A stretch of DNA of 64,000 nucleotides from Acinetobacter sp. SFB (GTDB lineage: Bacteria > Pseudomonadota > Gammaproteobacteria > Pseudomonadales > Moraxellaceae): the NCBI RefSeq assembly GCF_001647545.1, contig NZ_LSZH01000013.1, positions 154,525-218,524 of the forward strand, read 5' to 3'. Below are positions 38,605 to 47,025 of this stretch, one piece after another. Every line of letters begins with the position of its first letter. Position 1 is the first letter of the stretch. A model generated the notes under the pieces. That model saw only the letters and a program-made list of their open reading frames with translations. It was not told where the DNA came from and did not search any database. Both the position numbers and the translations under genes were made by a program.

Positions 38605-38620
38605 AGCACACCTCTTATCA

Positions 38621-39373
38621 TTAATCTGAATCTATTTTCTTGAATTCACTTTCAATAAATTTTGCAGATTGACTCAATATATCGACAATAGTTTCAATAT
38701 TTATAAGATTAAAACGTTTTACTGACCCCACAATACTGAGTGAGATTGGAAAAGCTCTATTTGAATAAATGATTGGGACCGAAATGGCACCTAAATGCGA
38801 TTCCAATTCACCCTTTGAAAAGTAATAGCCTTGCTTTTTAATTTCATTCAGCTTTTGAATAAACGTCGCTTCATCTTGCGCAAAATCAGATGTAAGAAAT
38901 TGCTCATTATATTTTTGAAAAATTGATTTTTGAATTTTCGTAGCGGTATGGGCGAGGATAACTTTTGGTGCTGCACCCGCATAAGCAGGTCTTGGTCGTC
39001 CCCGTCCATATGCTAATAAAGTCGTTTCCTTACAACTTTCATGATAAATATCCAAACAATAGTCTTCATGAAATTGTGTTAAACAGCAATTGAATTCAGT
39101 CTGTTCCACAATATCTTTCATTACCGGAATACTTAATTGAATAATGGGATTAGAGCGTTGGGCAATATAATCCATTACTGAAATACGTGGACCTAAAGTG
39201 TATTGTCCCCCATACAGACGTTCCAAAAGACCATGTACGACCAAGTCTTTAATATATCGGTAACCTGTAGGCTTTGAAAATTCTAATTTTTCACAAATGG
39301 TGTCTGCATCCAAAACAGGTTGTTCTATTGTGAATAACGTCAAAATTTGCAACATATTGTTGGATGTAGACAT
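38621..39373 (-). CDS. IclR-family transcriptional regulator
   Basis: 250 residues. N-terminal winged helix (about 5-65: DADTICEKLEFSKPTGYRYIKDLVVHGLL) and a C-terminal IclR effector domain (ESCKETTLLAYGRGRPRPAYAGAAPKVILAH). It is likely the local regulator of the divergent aromatic cluster, acting at the inverted repeat at 39941-40011. It lies between the VOC and GST genes with short gaps of about 15 bases. Confidence 0.9.
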   Translation of the reverse strand: MSTSNNMLQILTLFTIEQPVLDADTICEKLEFSKPTGYRYIKDLVVHGLLERLYGGQYTLGPRISVMDYIAQRSNPIIQLSIPVMKDIVEQTEFNCCLTQFHEDYCLDIYHESCKETTLLAYGRGRPRPAYAGAAPKVILAHTATKIQKSIFQKYNEQFLTSDFAQDEATFIQKLNEIKKQGYYFSKGELESHLGAISVPIIYSNRAFPISLSIVGSVKRFNLINIETIVDILSQSAKFIESEFKKIDSD

Positions 39374-39386
39374 TCTTTTCCTCGAT

Positions 39387-39932
39387 TTAGCTAGCTGACA
39401 TTAATTGTTGCATTCTACCTTCCCACTCCACTCTTGGGCAAAAACCTGGTAGTTCCCTAGCATGACCTTCCACAATATTCATGATTGTTTGAGTATCTAA
39501 TGTCAAATCTAAGGGAACTTTCATTGGTTGTGAAACATACCACGGGGTATCGATAAATAATTCTAAGCGATTTCCCTCAGGATCTGGTGCATAGAATGAG
39601 ATTGCATTGCCATGGGTAATAGCATCAATATTTGGGACATTCAATGCTTTAAAATTCAAAAATAATTCTTGCAAGGTTTCTAAAGAATCTGCTTCTAAAG
39701 ATATTTGATTTATTGGATTAAAAATATTTTCTTCTGGACGTCCACTTGCCAACACAATTTGATGATGTGTTTTCGGATCACGACTTAAAAACACGAGTTG
39801 CACTTTACCTCGTGATGTATCGAGATCACCCCGATCCGTCACAAAAAAATTTAAAACCTTAGTGTAAAAATCTTCCATTTTTTCAAGATCTTTCACATAT
39901 ATTCCAATATGGCTAAAGCTGAGTCCTTTCAT
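39387..39932 (-). CDS. VOC-fold dioxygenase-like protein
   Basis: 181 residues from the ATG at 39932; the frame starts at a GTG at 39965, but the predicted transcription start lies between. A single glyoxalase/extradiol-dioxygenase-type module. A 2-His-1-carboxylate metal set is visible: H8 (FSHIGIYV), H56 or H57 (THHQIVL) and E124 (NRLELF). It probably cleaves the ring of a dihydroxylated intermediate made by the FAD hydroxylase. First gene of the minus-strand operon. Confidence 0.8.
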   Translation of the reverse strand: MKGLSFSHIGIYVKDLEKMEDFYTKVLNFFVTDRGDLDTSRGKVQLVFLSRDPKTHHQIVLASGRPEENIFNPINQISLEADSLETLQELFLNFKALNVPNIDAITHGNAISFYAPDPEGNRLELFIDTPWYVSQPMKVPLDLTLDTQTIMNIVEGHARELPGFCPRVEWEGRMQQLMSAS

Positions 39933-39940
39933 ATTTTTCT

Positions 39941-40011
39941 CAATAATTGATAAAAGTGTTGACACAACATTATATCTTTGGAATTATTGTGTCAATCTTT
40001 ATCGATTATTG
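39941..40011. promoter_or_regulatory. large inverted repeat over the divergent catabolic promoters
   Basis: The left arm 39941-39967 and right arm 39987-40011 are near-mirror images: CAATAAT(T/C)GATAAA and TTGACACAA / TTGTGTCAA. Each arm holds a TTGACA-like -35. The minus-strand -10 is TATAAT at 39974-39969; the plus-strand -10 is AATTAT at 39982-39987, 17 bases from its -35. A regulator on both arms would control both operons. The IclR protein encoded next door is the natural candidate. Confidence 0.7.
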
Positions 40012-40044
40012 ATAATTATTTTAAACCCACCAAGGACGACCCTT

Positions 40045-40896
40045 ATGAAATTATTAAGTTTTAGCGTAAATGGCGAACAATCTTTCGGTTTAATCAAAAA
40101 TGACTCTGTCATTGATTTAAAAAAGAAATTAAATGGCAAATTTGAAGATTTAAAAAGCTTACTTGCAGTAGAAAATTTAGCTGAAACGATTCAGTCGATT
40201 GAAAATACTGAAAGTGATTACGCTTTAACAGATATTCAATTTGAACCCGTGATTCCTAATCCAGGTCAAATTTTCTGTATCGGTTTGAACTATGGTGAAC
40301 ATGTAAAAGAAACTCAACGTGAAATTACTGAAAAACCAATGATCTTTATGCGCTTGGCACCATCACAAGTCGGCCACAACCAACCCCTATTAAGACCTGT
40401 TGAAGGTGAGCAATTTGACTATGAAGGTGAGATTGCCATTGTGATTGGTAAAGGTGGTCGTCGTATTTCAAAAGAAAACGCGTGGGATCATATCGCTGGT
40501 TACTCGTGCTACAACGATGGTTCAGTACGTGATTGGCAACGACATACTTCGCAATGGGGCCCAGGTAAAAATTTCTTCCAGACTGGTGGCTTTGGTCCGT
40601 GGTTAGTAACAAGTGATGAAATCAAAGCAAATGAAACGATGACTTTAATTACTCGTGTTAATGGACAAGAAGTACAGCGTGCACTCACCACACAGTTAAT
40701 TCACGATATTCCATCTTTAATTAACTACATCTCAACGTTTACCCCACTCAGTGCAGGTGATGTGATTGTCAGCGGTACACCAGGTGGTATTGGTTTAAAA
40801 CGTACCCCACCTCTTTTGCTTAAAGAAGGTGATGTTGTTGAAATTGAAGTGGATAAAGTTGGAGTACTTAAGAACGTTATTAAAAATGATGGATAA
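40045..40896 (+). CDS. fumarylacetoacetate hydrolase family enzyme
   Basis: 283 residues from the ATG at 40045, after AAGGACG. FAH-fold C-C hydrolase or decarboxylase with metal ligands E127, E129 (FDYEGEIAIVIGKGGR) and D158 (CYNDGSVRDWQ). Relatives include fumarylpyruvate hydrolase and 2-oxohept-3-ene-dioate-type enzymes. It would split or process the isomerised ring-cleavage product. First gene of the plus-strand operon. Confidence 0.88.
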   Translation: MKLLSFSVNGEQSFGLIKNDSVIDLKKKLNGKFEDLKSLLAVENLAETIQSIENTESDYALTDIQFEPVIPNPGQIFCIGLNYGEHVKETQREITEKPMIFMRLAPSQVGHNQPLLRPVEGEQFDYEGEIAIVIGKGGRRISKENAWDHIAGYSCYNDGSVRDWQRHTSQWGPGKNFFQTGGFGPWLVTSDEIKANETMTLITRVNGQEVQRALTTQLIHDIPSLINYISTFTPLSAGDVIVSGTPGGIGLKRTPPLLLKEGDVVEIEVDKVGVLKNVIKNDG

Positions 40897-40904
40897 ATAA
40901 GAAA

Positions 40905-40936
40905 TGGGGCTTTTTAAATGAATTTAAAAAGCCCCA
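40905..40936 (+). repeat. perfect hairpin between FAH and hydroxylase genes
   Basis: GGGGCTTTTTAAAT / ATTTAAAAAGCCCC with a two-base loop. A T run lies inside the stem rather than after it, so complete termination is unlikely. It may be a partial terminator or a processing site. Confidence 0.65.
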
Positions 40937-40958
40937 ATAATCGTAAAGGAAATCGAAA

Positions 40959-42443
40959 ATGGATTTACAAAAAAATTATGATATTGCAATTGTAGGCTAC
41001 GGTCCTACTGGAGTCACATTAGCAAACTTATTGATTAAAATGGGATTAGAAGTTCTCGTTATTGAACGTGAGCCTGCCATTTTACAACTTCCACGTGCTA
41101 TTCGTTTTGATGCTGAATGTATGCGTGTTTTCCAAACCATTGGCATCACTGAAAAACTTCTTGAAGAAATTGCACCTGGTCCAGGTATGAAGTTCGAAGA
41201 TGCTGAAGGTAATTTATTAATTACTTGGGAGCGACCTACTACTAAAGGTATCCATCAATGGAGCTCAGCATATCGAATCCATCAACCAGATTTAGAAGCT
41301 GTCTTACGCGCTAAAATTCATGACCATAATTTGCTGGATCTTAAATTACGCCATGAAGTGTTTAAAATTGATGAGCATGCAAATGCTTGTACAATCCATT
41401 ATGAAAACTTAGCCAATGGCACGCTTCACCAAGCTCAAGCAAAATTTGTGGTGGGGTGTGATGGTGCTCGCTCATTAGTACGTCGTTTGATTGGGACAAC
41501 ATTTGAAGATTTAGACTTACATAGCAAATGGCTGGTTGTCGATTTTATTGCCCAGAATAGTACCAATGACATGGGTGATTATAGTATCCAACTCTGTGAC
41601 CCAAAACGTCCAATGAGTTATATCAAAGGTACAGGCATGCGCCGACGTTGGGAAATCATGGTCATGCCAGAAGATGATGTACAGCAACTTGCTACAGCTG
41701 AAAGTATCTGGAAGCTTTTGGAAAAATATATTCGTCCAGAAGATGCAATTATCGAACGTTCTGCTGTTTATACATTTCATGCACTTATCGCAAAAAAATG
41801 GTGTAAAAATCGGTTAATCATTGCTGGTGATGCTGCTCATCAAACTCCACCCTTTATGGGCCAAGGTATGGCAGCAGGTATCCGTGATGCTGCAAACTTG
41901 GCATGGAAGCTAAATGAATCAATTCAACACAACAACCTTGGCTTAATTGAAAGCTATTATTCTGAACGTCTTTCACATGTCACAGAATTTGTTAATGGTG
42001 CAGTTAATTTCGGAAAAATTATTCAAAATTATTGTGAAGATGCTGAATTCCAACAACAAGTGAATCAACTGAAAAACTTTATCACCCCGACACCACAGCT
42101 TGGACAAGGATTTTATATAACTGGAGATAAGTTAAGCGGGCAGATTTCACCTCAGTTTCTACTTATAAATGATCAGCTAAGTGATGAAATTGTTGGTTAT
42201 CAAAATGCACTATTTATTCACCCGGAATTTAAACATCTTATCGATGATCTTAATCTCGATCATATAGAACATCTGGTGACCTTAATTGCTGACTCTACCC
42301 AACCTAAACAATGGCTTGAAGATAATCAGGCTATTGCCATTTTGGTACGTCCCGATCGATATATATTTGGGCAAGCCAATAACCGAAAAACTTTAGAAGA
42401 CTTAATGAAGGCTGCAAACCTATACGATTTAGCAATAATTTAA
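40959..42443 (+). CDS. FAD-dependent aromatic hydroxylase (MhpA-like)
   Basis: 494 residues, class A flavoprotein monooxygenase. FAD-binding VGYGPTGVTLANLL (near 12), the CDGARS motif (about 167) and GDAAHQTPPFMGQGM (about 288) are present. The N-terminal LPRAIRFDAECMRVFQ stretch is typical of the 3-(3-hydroxyphenyl)propionate/resorcinol hydroxylase group. It is about 60 residues shorter than E. coli MhpA. It adds a hydroxyl ortho or para to an existing phenolic group using NAD(P)H; the substrate is unknown. Confidence 0.88.
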   Translation: MDLQKNYDIAIVGYGPTGVTLANLLIKMGLEVLVIEREPAILQLPRAIRFDAECMRVFQTIGITEKLLEEIAPGPGMKFEDAEGNLLITWERPTTKGIHQWSSAYRIHQPDLEAVLRAKIHDHNLLDLKLRHEVFKIDEHANACTIHYENLANGTLHQAQAKFVVGCDGARSLVRRLIGTTFEDLDLHSKWLVVDFIAQNSTNDMGDYSIQLCDPKRPMSYIKGTGMRRRWEIMVMPEDDVQQLATAESIWKLLEKYIRPEDAIIERSAVYTFHALIAKKWCKNRLIIAGDAAHQTPPFMGQGMAAGIRDAANLAWKLNESIQHNNLGLIESYYSERLSHVTEFVNGAVNFGKIIQNYCEDAEFQQQVNQLKNFITPTPQLGQGFYITGDKLSGQISPQFLLINDQLSDEIVGYQNALFIHPEFKHLIDDLNLDHIEHLVTLIADSTQPKQWLEDNQAIAILVRPDRYIFGQANNRKTLEDLMKAANLYDLAII

Positions 42444-42450
42444 CTCTAAC

Positions 42451-42469
42451 TAGGCGATTTATTCGCCTA
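42451..42469 (+). repeat. short hairpin between hydroxylase and MFS genes
   Basis: TAGGCGA / TCGCCTA with a five-base loop, directly after the hydroxylase stop; no strong T run. Confidence 0.55.
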
Positions 42470-42497
42470 TTCCATATTGTGTTCAAAGGAAGAAACG

Positions 42498-43862
42498 ATG
42501 GAATCAAATCAAAATAATGCATCTTTTAATACACATGGTAAGCAAGACCAGGAAAAACTAAATTTTGTCATAAAAAAAGTTCATAAAAAATTGCTCTACT
42601 TTCTCTTAATTTTATTTATTTTTTCTTTTCTAGATAGAATTAATATCGGTTTTGTTGGCAAACAACTTAGTGCAGACTTAGGTCTAACTGCATTAAGCTT
42701 TGGCCTGGCTAATACCATTTTTTATATCTTTTATATTTGTTTTGGTATGCCAAGCAACCTGGCGTTGCGAAAATTAGGTACTCGAATTTGGATTGGATTC
42801 ATCATTATTGTTTGGGGGGTTGCATCAAGTTGTACTGCCTTTGCTACAGATGAAAAATCGCTATACATCATTCGAGCGATTGTGGGTATTGCTGAAGCAG
42901 GTTTTATGCCTGGCATGCTACTGTATTTAACCCAGTGGTTCCCCTCTAGCCATCGTTCTAGAGCAAATGCAATCTTTATGTTAGCTATGCCATTTACTGC
43001 GATGTTTGGCTCTGTGGTTACTGGTTTCATTTTAAATATGCATGACTTTCAGGGGCTATCAGGATGGCAATGGGTATTTTTGTTGGAAGGCTTACCATGT
43101 ATAATTCTAGGTTTTATTGTTTTTGCTAAACTTCCAAATACGCCTAAAGATGCCAAATGGCTGAATGAGGATGAAAAAAATATTCTCATAAATGCGCTTG
43201 AAAAAGAGCAGACAAATGAAAAATCTAAATCCACGGTAAAAAGTAGCTCGTTCTCTTTTATTAACTCTTCCGTTATCCGCTGTGCATTAGTCTATTTTTG
43301 TATCGTAACCACGTGTGGCATGATCAATATATGGGTGCCTCAAATTGTTTCAACCGCTTTACCTAATGCTAGTACTGTAATGACTGGTATTGTTGTTGCA
43401 ATACCTCATCTCGTCACTATTTTTGCCCTATTTTTTCTATGCAGTCATTCCGATAAAAAACAAGAACGCTATTGGCATACCTTTATTCCAATGCTTTTAG
43501 GCGGTATAGGTTGGCTCATGGCAGCATATCTTCAGATAGGAAGTCTGCAACTGATTGGCCTATGTCTAGCATGTATGGCAGGTTTCAGTACCATGGGCAT
43601 TTTCTGGGCTTTTGCTGATGAAAGCCTTGATAACAGTGCCAAATTCTTAGGGATTGCGTTTATTAATGCTGTTGGTAATTCAGCAACCATTGTTAGCTCA
43701 TTCTTAATCGGCTTCTTAAAAGATCTAACTCAATCATTTGCAACAGGCATGCTTTACGGCAGTACTTTAATGTTTATTGGAGCTGTCATCATGTTGAGTT
43801 TTGCACTGAAGAGAAATCAACAGAGAAAAAACTTAGAAAACGGAATTTATATCAATGACTAA
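42498..43862 (+). CDS. MFS aromatic acid transporter (ACS family)
   Basis: 454 residues from the ATG at 42498, after AAGGAAG. Twelve hydrophobic segments. FLDRINIGFVGKQLSADLGL and GIAEAGFMPGMLLYLTQWFPSSHRSRANA are typical of the anion:cation symporter (PcaK/tartrate/phthalate-type) family. It likely brings the aromatic acid across the inner membrane. Its end overlaps pcaI by eight bases, so translation is coupled. Confidence 0.92.
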   Translation: MESNQNNASFNTHGKQDQEKLNFVIKKVHKKLLYFLLILFIFSFLDRINIGFVGKQLSADLGLTALSFGLANTIFYIFYICFGMPSNLALRKLGTRIWIGFIIIVWGVASSCTAFATDEKSLYIIRAIVGIAEAGFMPGMLLYLTQWFPSSHRSRANAIFMLAMPFTAMFGSVVTGFILNMHDFQGLSGWQWVFLLEGLPCIILGFIVFAKLPNTPKDAKWLNEDEKNILINALEKEQTNEKSKSTVKSSSFSFINSSVIRCALVYFCIVTTCGMINIWVPQIVSTALPNASTVMTGIVVAIPHLVTIFALFFLCSHSDKKQERYWHTFIPMLLGGIGWLMAAYLQIGSLQLIGLCLACMAGFSTMGIFWAFADESLDNSAKFLGIAFINAVGNSATIVSSFLIGFLKDLTQSFATGMLYGSTLMFIGAVIMLSFALKRNQQRKNLENGIYIND

Positions 43863-44538
43863 AATCACAACATCAATTGTGGATTTAATGCAAAACATCA
43901 AAGATGGTTCGACCATTTTAATTAGTGGATTCGGTACCGCTGGACAGCCAGCAGAGTTAATTGATGTTCTCATCGAAACCGGTGTAAAAGATCTCACAAT
44001 TGTTTGTAATAATGCTGGTAATGGCGATTATGGACTTGCCAAATTGCTCAAAGCAGGACAAGTCAAAAGAATGGTCTGCTCCTTCCCCCGCCAAGCTGAT
44101 TCTTATGTATTTGATGAGCTGTATCATGCAGGAAAAGTGGAACTTGAATTGGTTCCACAAGGAAATTTAGCTTGTCGAATTCAAGCTGCAGGTATGGGTC
44201 TTGGGGCTATTTTCACCCCCACTGGATTTGGAACCTTGCTGGCTGAAGGCAAAGAAACCCGTGAAATTGATGGGAAAGACTATGTTTTAGAGCATCCGAT
44301 TAAAGCAGATTTTGCTTTAATCAAAGCGCATAAAGGGGACCGTTGGGGTAATTTAGTTTACAACAAATCTGCGCGTAATTTTGGTCCCATCATGGCAATG
44401 GCAGCCGAAGTCACAATCGCACAAGTGAATGAAATTGTTGAATTGGGTGCTTTAGACCCAGAACACATCATCACACCAGGAATATTTGTACAACATGTTG
44501 TACAGCTAAATCCTGTAGAACTTAGCAACGCAGGTTAA
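43855..44538 (+). CDS. pcaI: 3-oxoadipate CoA-transferase subunit A
   Basis: 227 residues. Closely matches PcaI/CatI: GGFGTAG-like start (ISGFGTAGQPAELID), NNAGNGDYGLA, CSFPRQADSYVFDELY and GDRWGNLVYNKSARNFGPIMA. With PcaJ it moves CoA from succinyl-CoA to 3-oxoadipate in the beta-ketoadipate pathway. The presence of these subunits suggests the cluster's pathway ends in 3-oxoadipate or a close analogue. Confidence 0.92.
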   Translation: MTKITTSIVDLMQNIKDGSTILISGFGTAGQPAELIDVLIETGVKDLTIVCNNAGNGDYGLAKLLKAGQVKRMVCSFPRQADSYVFDELYHAGKVELELVPQGNLACRIQAAGMGLGAIFTPTGFGTLLAEGKETREIDGKDYVLEHPIKADFALIKAHKGDRWGNLVYNKSARNFGPIMAMAAEVTIAQVNEIVELGALDPEHIITPGIFVQHVVQLNPVELSNAG

Positions 44539-44540
44539 CA

Positions 44541-45212
44541 ATGAGCTATAGCAAACTTTCTCGTGATCAGATTGCAGCACGTGTTGCACAGGATATTCCT
44601 GATGGCGCCTATGTAAACTTAGGCATTGGTTTACCTACTAAGATTTCAAATTATCTACCCAATGATAAAGAAATTTTTCTACATTCTGAAAATGGCTTAT
44701 TGGCCTTTGGCCCTGCTCCGGAAGCAGGTTCAGAAGATCCAGATCTAATTAATGCTGGCAAAGAATCTGTCACCATGCTCACTGGCGGAAGCTTTTTCCA
44801 TCATGGGGATTCTTTTGCCATCATGCGTGGTGGACATCTGGATATATGTGTTTTGGGCGCTTTTCAAGTGGCTGAAAATGGAGACTTAGCCAATTGGCAC
44901 ACAGGGGAAGCTGATGCTATTCCAGCTGTCGGTGGTGCCATGGATTTAGCTGTAGGAGCAAAGAAAGTTTTCGTCACCATGGATCATACGACCAAAACTG
45001 GTGCTGCAAAAATTGTTAAATCCTTAACTTATCCTGTAACTGGAAAACATTGTGTAGATCGAATCTATACCGACCTTTGCGTGATTGATGTGACTAAACA
45101 AGGCCTAGTCGTCACTGAAAAAGTGGATGGAATAAGTTTTAAAGAGTTACAAGCCTTGACCGAGGCTCCGCTAATCGATGCTACTTGTGTTGAGCAAACC
45201 AGGTCAGCATAA
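44541..45212 (+). CDS. pcaJ: 3-oxoadipate CoA-transferase subunit B
   Basis: 223 residues, two bases after pcaI. Contains the catalytic-glutamate motif HSENGLLAFGP and GGHLDICVLGAFQV. Forms the active enzyme with PcaI. The usual next gene, the pcaF thiolase, is absent here; its likely counterpart is the broken thiolase fragment at 37895. Confidence 0.92.
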   Translation: MSYSKLSRDQIAARVAQDIPDGAYVNLGIGLPTKISNYLPNDKEIFLHSENGLLAFGPAPEAGSEDPDLINAGKESVTMLTGGSFFHHGDSFAIMRGGHLDICVLGAFQVAENGDLANWHTGEADAIPAVGGAMDLAVGAKKVFVTMDHTTKTGAAKIVKSLTYPVTGKHCVDRIYTDLCVIDVTKQGLVVTEKVDGISFKELQALTEAPLIDATCVEQTRSA

Positions 45213-45242
45213 AACTAAGACAAAATAAATTAAAAAACCACT

Positions 45243-45264
45243 CCCCTTAAAAGGTATTAAGGGG
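45243..45264 (+). repeat. hairpin between pcaJ and porin gene
   Basis: CCCCTTAA / TTAAGGGG with a six-base loop. A few A residues but no T run follow, so it is more likely a transcript-processing or partial-termination site. Confidence 0.55.
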
Positions 45265-45281
45265 AAAATCATAAGGATAGA

Positions 45282-46505
45282 ATGATGAAAATTCAAAATC
45301 TCGTATTAGGGATAATGGCCTTTGCTTGCCTAAATTCTGCAACCCAAGCAGCTTTTATTGAAGATACCAAAGGACAAATCTATTTAAAAAACTTTTACTT
45401 CGATCGAGATTATAGTGATCAAACCACGGACTTAAGTAACTGGTCTCAAGCTGTCAGCTTATTTGTTAATTCTGGATATACCGACACACCTATTCAAATG
45501 GGCTTAGATTTATCAGCTCGTTATGCTTATCGTTTAAGTCCAGCAAAAGATATTGTAGATAACGTCATGCCGTATGATGAGTATGATCATAAACAGGCAC
45601 AAGACCAATTAAAATTGGGGGGTGCAATTAAACTTAAATATTCAAATACTGAACTAAAAATTGGTGAATTCACTCCCAAATTACCAATTGTTCATACTGA
45701 TGTAGCTATGCAGCTACCGACGACTTTCCTAGGCGGAATGATAGAGTCTACCGATATTAAAAATACAAAAATTACTGCTGGTCGCCTAACTAAAGTCAGT
45801 GGTCGTAATGCTGAAGATTACTCGAAATTTCAACTCAGCAATGGTACAACCAAGGCCAAAACTGATGCACTTAATTTTATCGGAGCTGACTATGATTATA
45901 AAGATCAACAATTCAGATACTTTTTTGCCGATTTAGAGAATATTTATAATCAACATTTTCTAAGTTATGAATATCGTCATGCTTTTAATGAAAATTTACG
46001 CCTTAAATCTAACTTCTACCTGTTTGATACCTATGATTCAGGCGATTCATTAGAGGGAAATATCGATAGTTTAGCTTTAGCCACGATTCACATGCTGACT
46101 TACGGTAACCATACCTTTGGTGCTGGTTATAAACATATGAGTGGCGATACGAAATTTCCACTTTTAGCCAATTGGGTTCCACAACTGTATTTAGCCAATT
46201 GGTCTGTGGGCACCTATATGCAACAAGATGAACATTCTTGGCAAATTCGCTATGATTACGATTTTAAAGAAACACCCTTCAATGGTCTAAAATCAACACT
46301 ACGTTATTACTACGGTGACAATATTAAAACCGCAACAGGAAATGATGGTATTGAAAAAGAGTTAGATTTTATTTTGAACTATGAATTTTCTCAGTCCAAA
46401 CTAAAAGGATTTAGTCTCAGTTGGCTTATCGCAGATTATAAAAATAGTACATCCAAAGATTATTTAGAAAATAGGCTATCTGCTACATATACTCTAACTT
46501 TCTAA
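45282..46505 (+). CDS. OprD-family outer-membrane porin
   Basis: 407 residues. Signal peptide MMKIQNLVLGIMAFACLNSATQA, then the OprD-type start FIEDTKGQIYLKNFYFDRDY and a beta-rich protein ending TYTLTF with a terminal Phe. It probably admits the aromatic substrate across the outer membrane and pairs with the MFS carrier. Last gene of the plus-strand catabolic operon. Confidence 0.9.
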   Translation: MMKIQNLVLGIMAFACLNSATQAAFIEDTKGQIYLKNFYFDRDYSDQTTDLSNWSQAVSLFVNSGYTDTPIQMGLDLSARYAYRLSPAKDIVDNVMPYDEYDHKQAQDQLKLGGAIKLKYSNTELKIGEFTPKLPIVHTDVAMQLPTTFLGGMIESTDIKNTKITAGRLTKVSGRNAEDYSKFQLSNGTTKAKTDALNFIGADYDYKDQQFRYFFADLENIYNQHFLSYEYRHAFNENLRLKSNFYLFDTYDSGDSLEGNIDSLALATIHMLTYGNHTFGAGYKHMSGDTKFPLLANWVPQLYLANWSVGTYMQQDEHSWQIRYDYDFKETPFNGLKSTLRYYYGDNIKTATGNDGIEKELDFILNYEFSQSKLKGFSLSWLIADYKNSTSKDYLENRLSATYTLTF

Positions 46506-46525
46506 GTTCAACAATACTTCAAAAT

Positions 46526-46572
46526 ATAAGAATAAAAAAAGCAGCATTAAAAGCTGCTTTTTTTATTCTTAT
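46526..46572 (+). terminator. strong bidirectional terminator after the porin gene
   Basis: A very long perfect stem (ATAAGAATAAAAAAAGCAGC with its mirror) around a seven-base loop. T runs on both strands serve the porin gene and the resolvase remnant. Confidence 0.9.
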
Positions 46573-46670
46573 ATTAGAAATTCGTGTAGCCCCCATATAG
46601 CCACACTATTTAAAGTCTAATATCGTATAACATTTTTATAAACTAATTATAGGCGCCAATTTCTATTAAG

Positions 46671-47025
46671 TTACTCGCCGGCATTTAAATACCGATATAC
46701 CGCCTGACGACTAATTCCAAATGCTTGGCCTAATGCCATTTTTGAAGGATACTGCCCTTCCTTCCATGCTTGGCGTAAAGCATCAGCCTGAGCAGAATTC
46801 AATTTATGTACCCGGCCTTTGTACTTCCCTTGAGCAGAGGCTAGTTTAATTCCTTCCTTTTGTCGCTCTAAAATGATCTCACGTTCGAATTGTGCAAAAG
46901 CACCCATGAGTTGCAGCATCAAATTATCCATCGGGGTGGATTGAGCCGTAAAAGTAATATTTTCTTTTACAAACTGGATGGCAATCCCTCTTTTAACCAG
47001 TTTATCTACTTCAGTGACCAAATCT
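46671..47025 (-). pseudogene. serine recombinase/resolvase, 5' truncated by an IS
   Basis: About 118 codons of the C-terminal part of a Tn3/Hin-type resolvase: FAQFEREIILERQKEGIKLASAQGKYKGR, then a helix-turn-helix (ALGQAFGISRQAVYRYL). The N-terminal ~70 residues with the catalytic serine are missing, because the frame runs into the IS26-group end at 47026. An apparent GTG start at 47030 lies inside the IS repeat and is not genuine. Confidence 0.85.
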
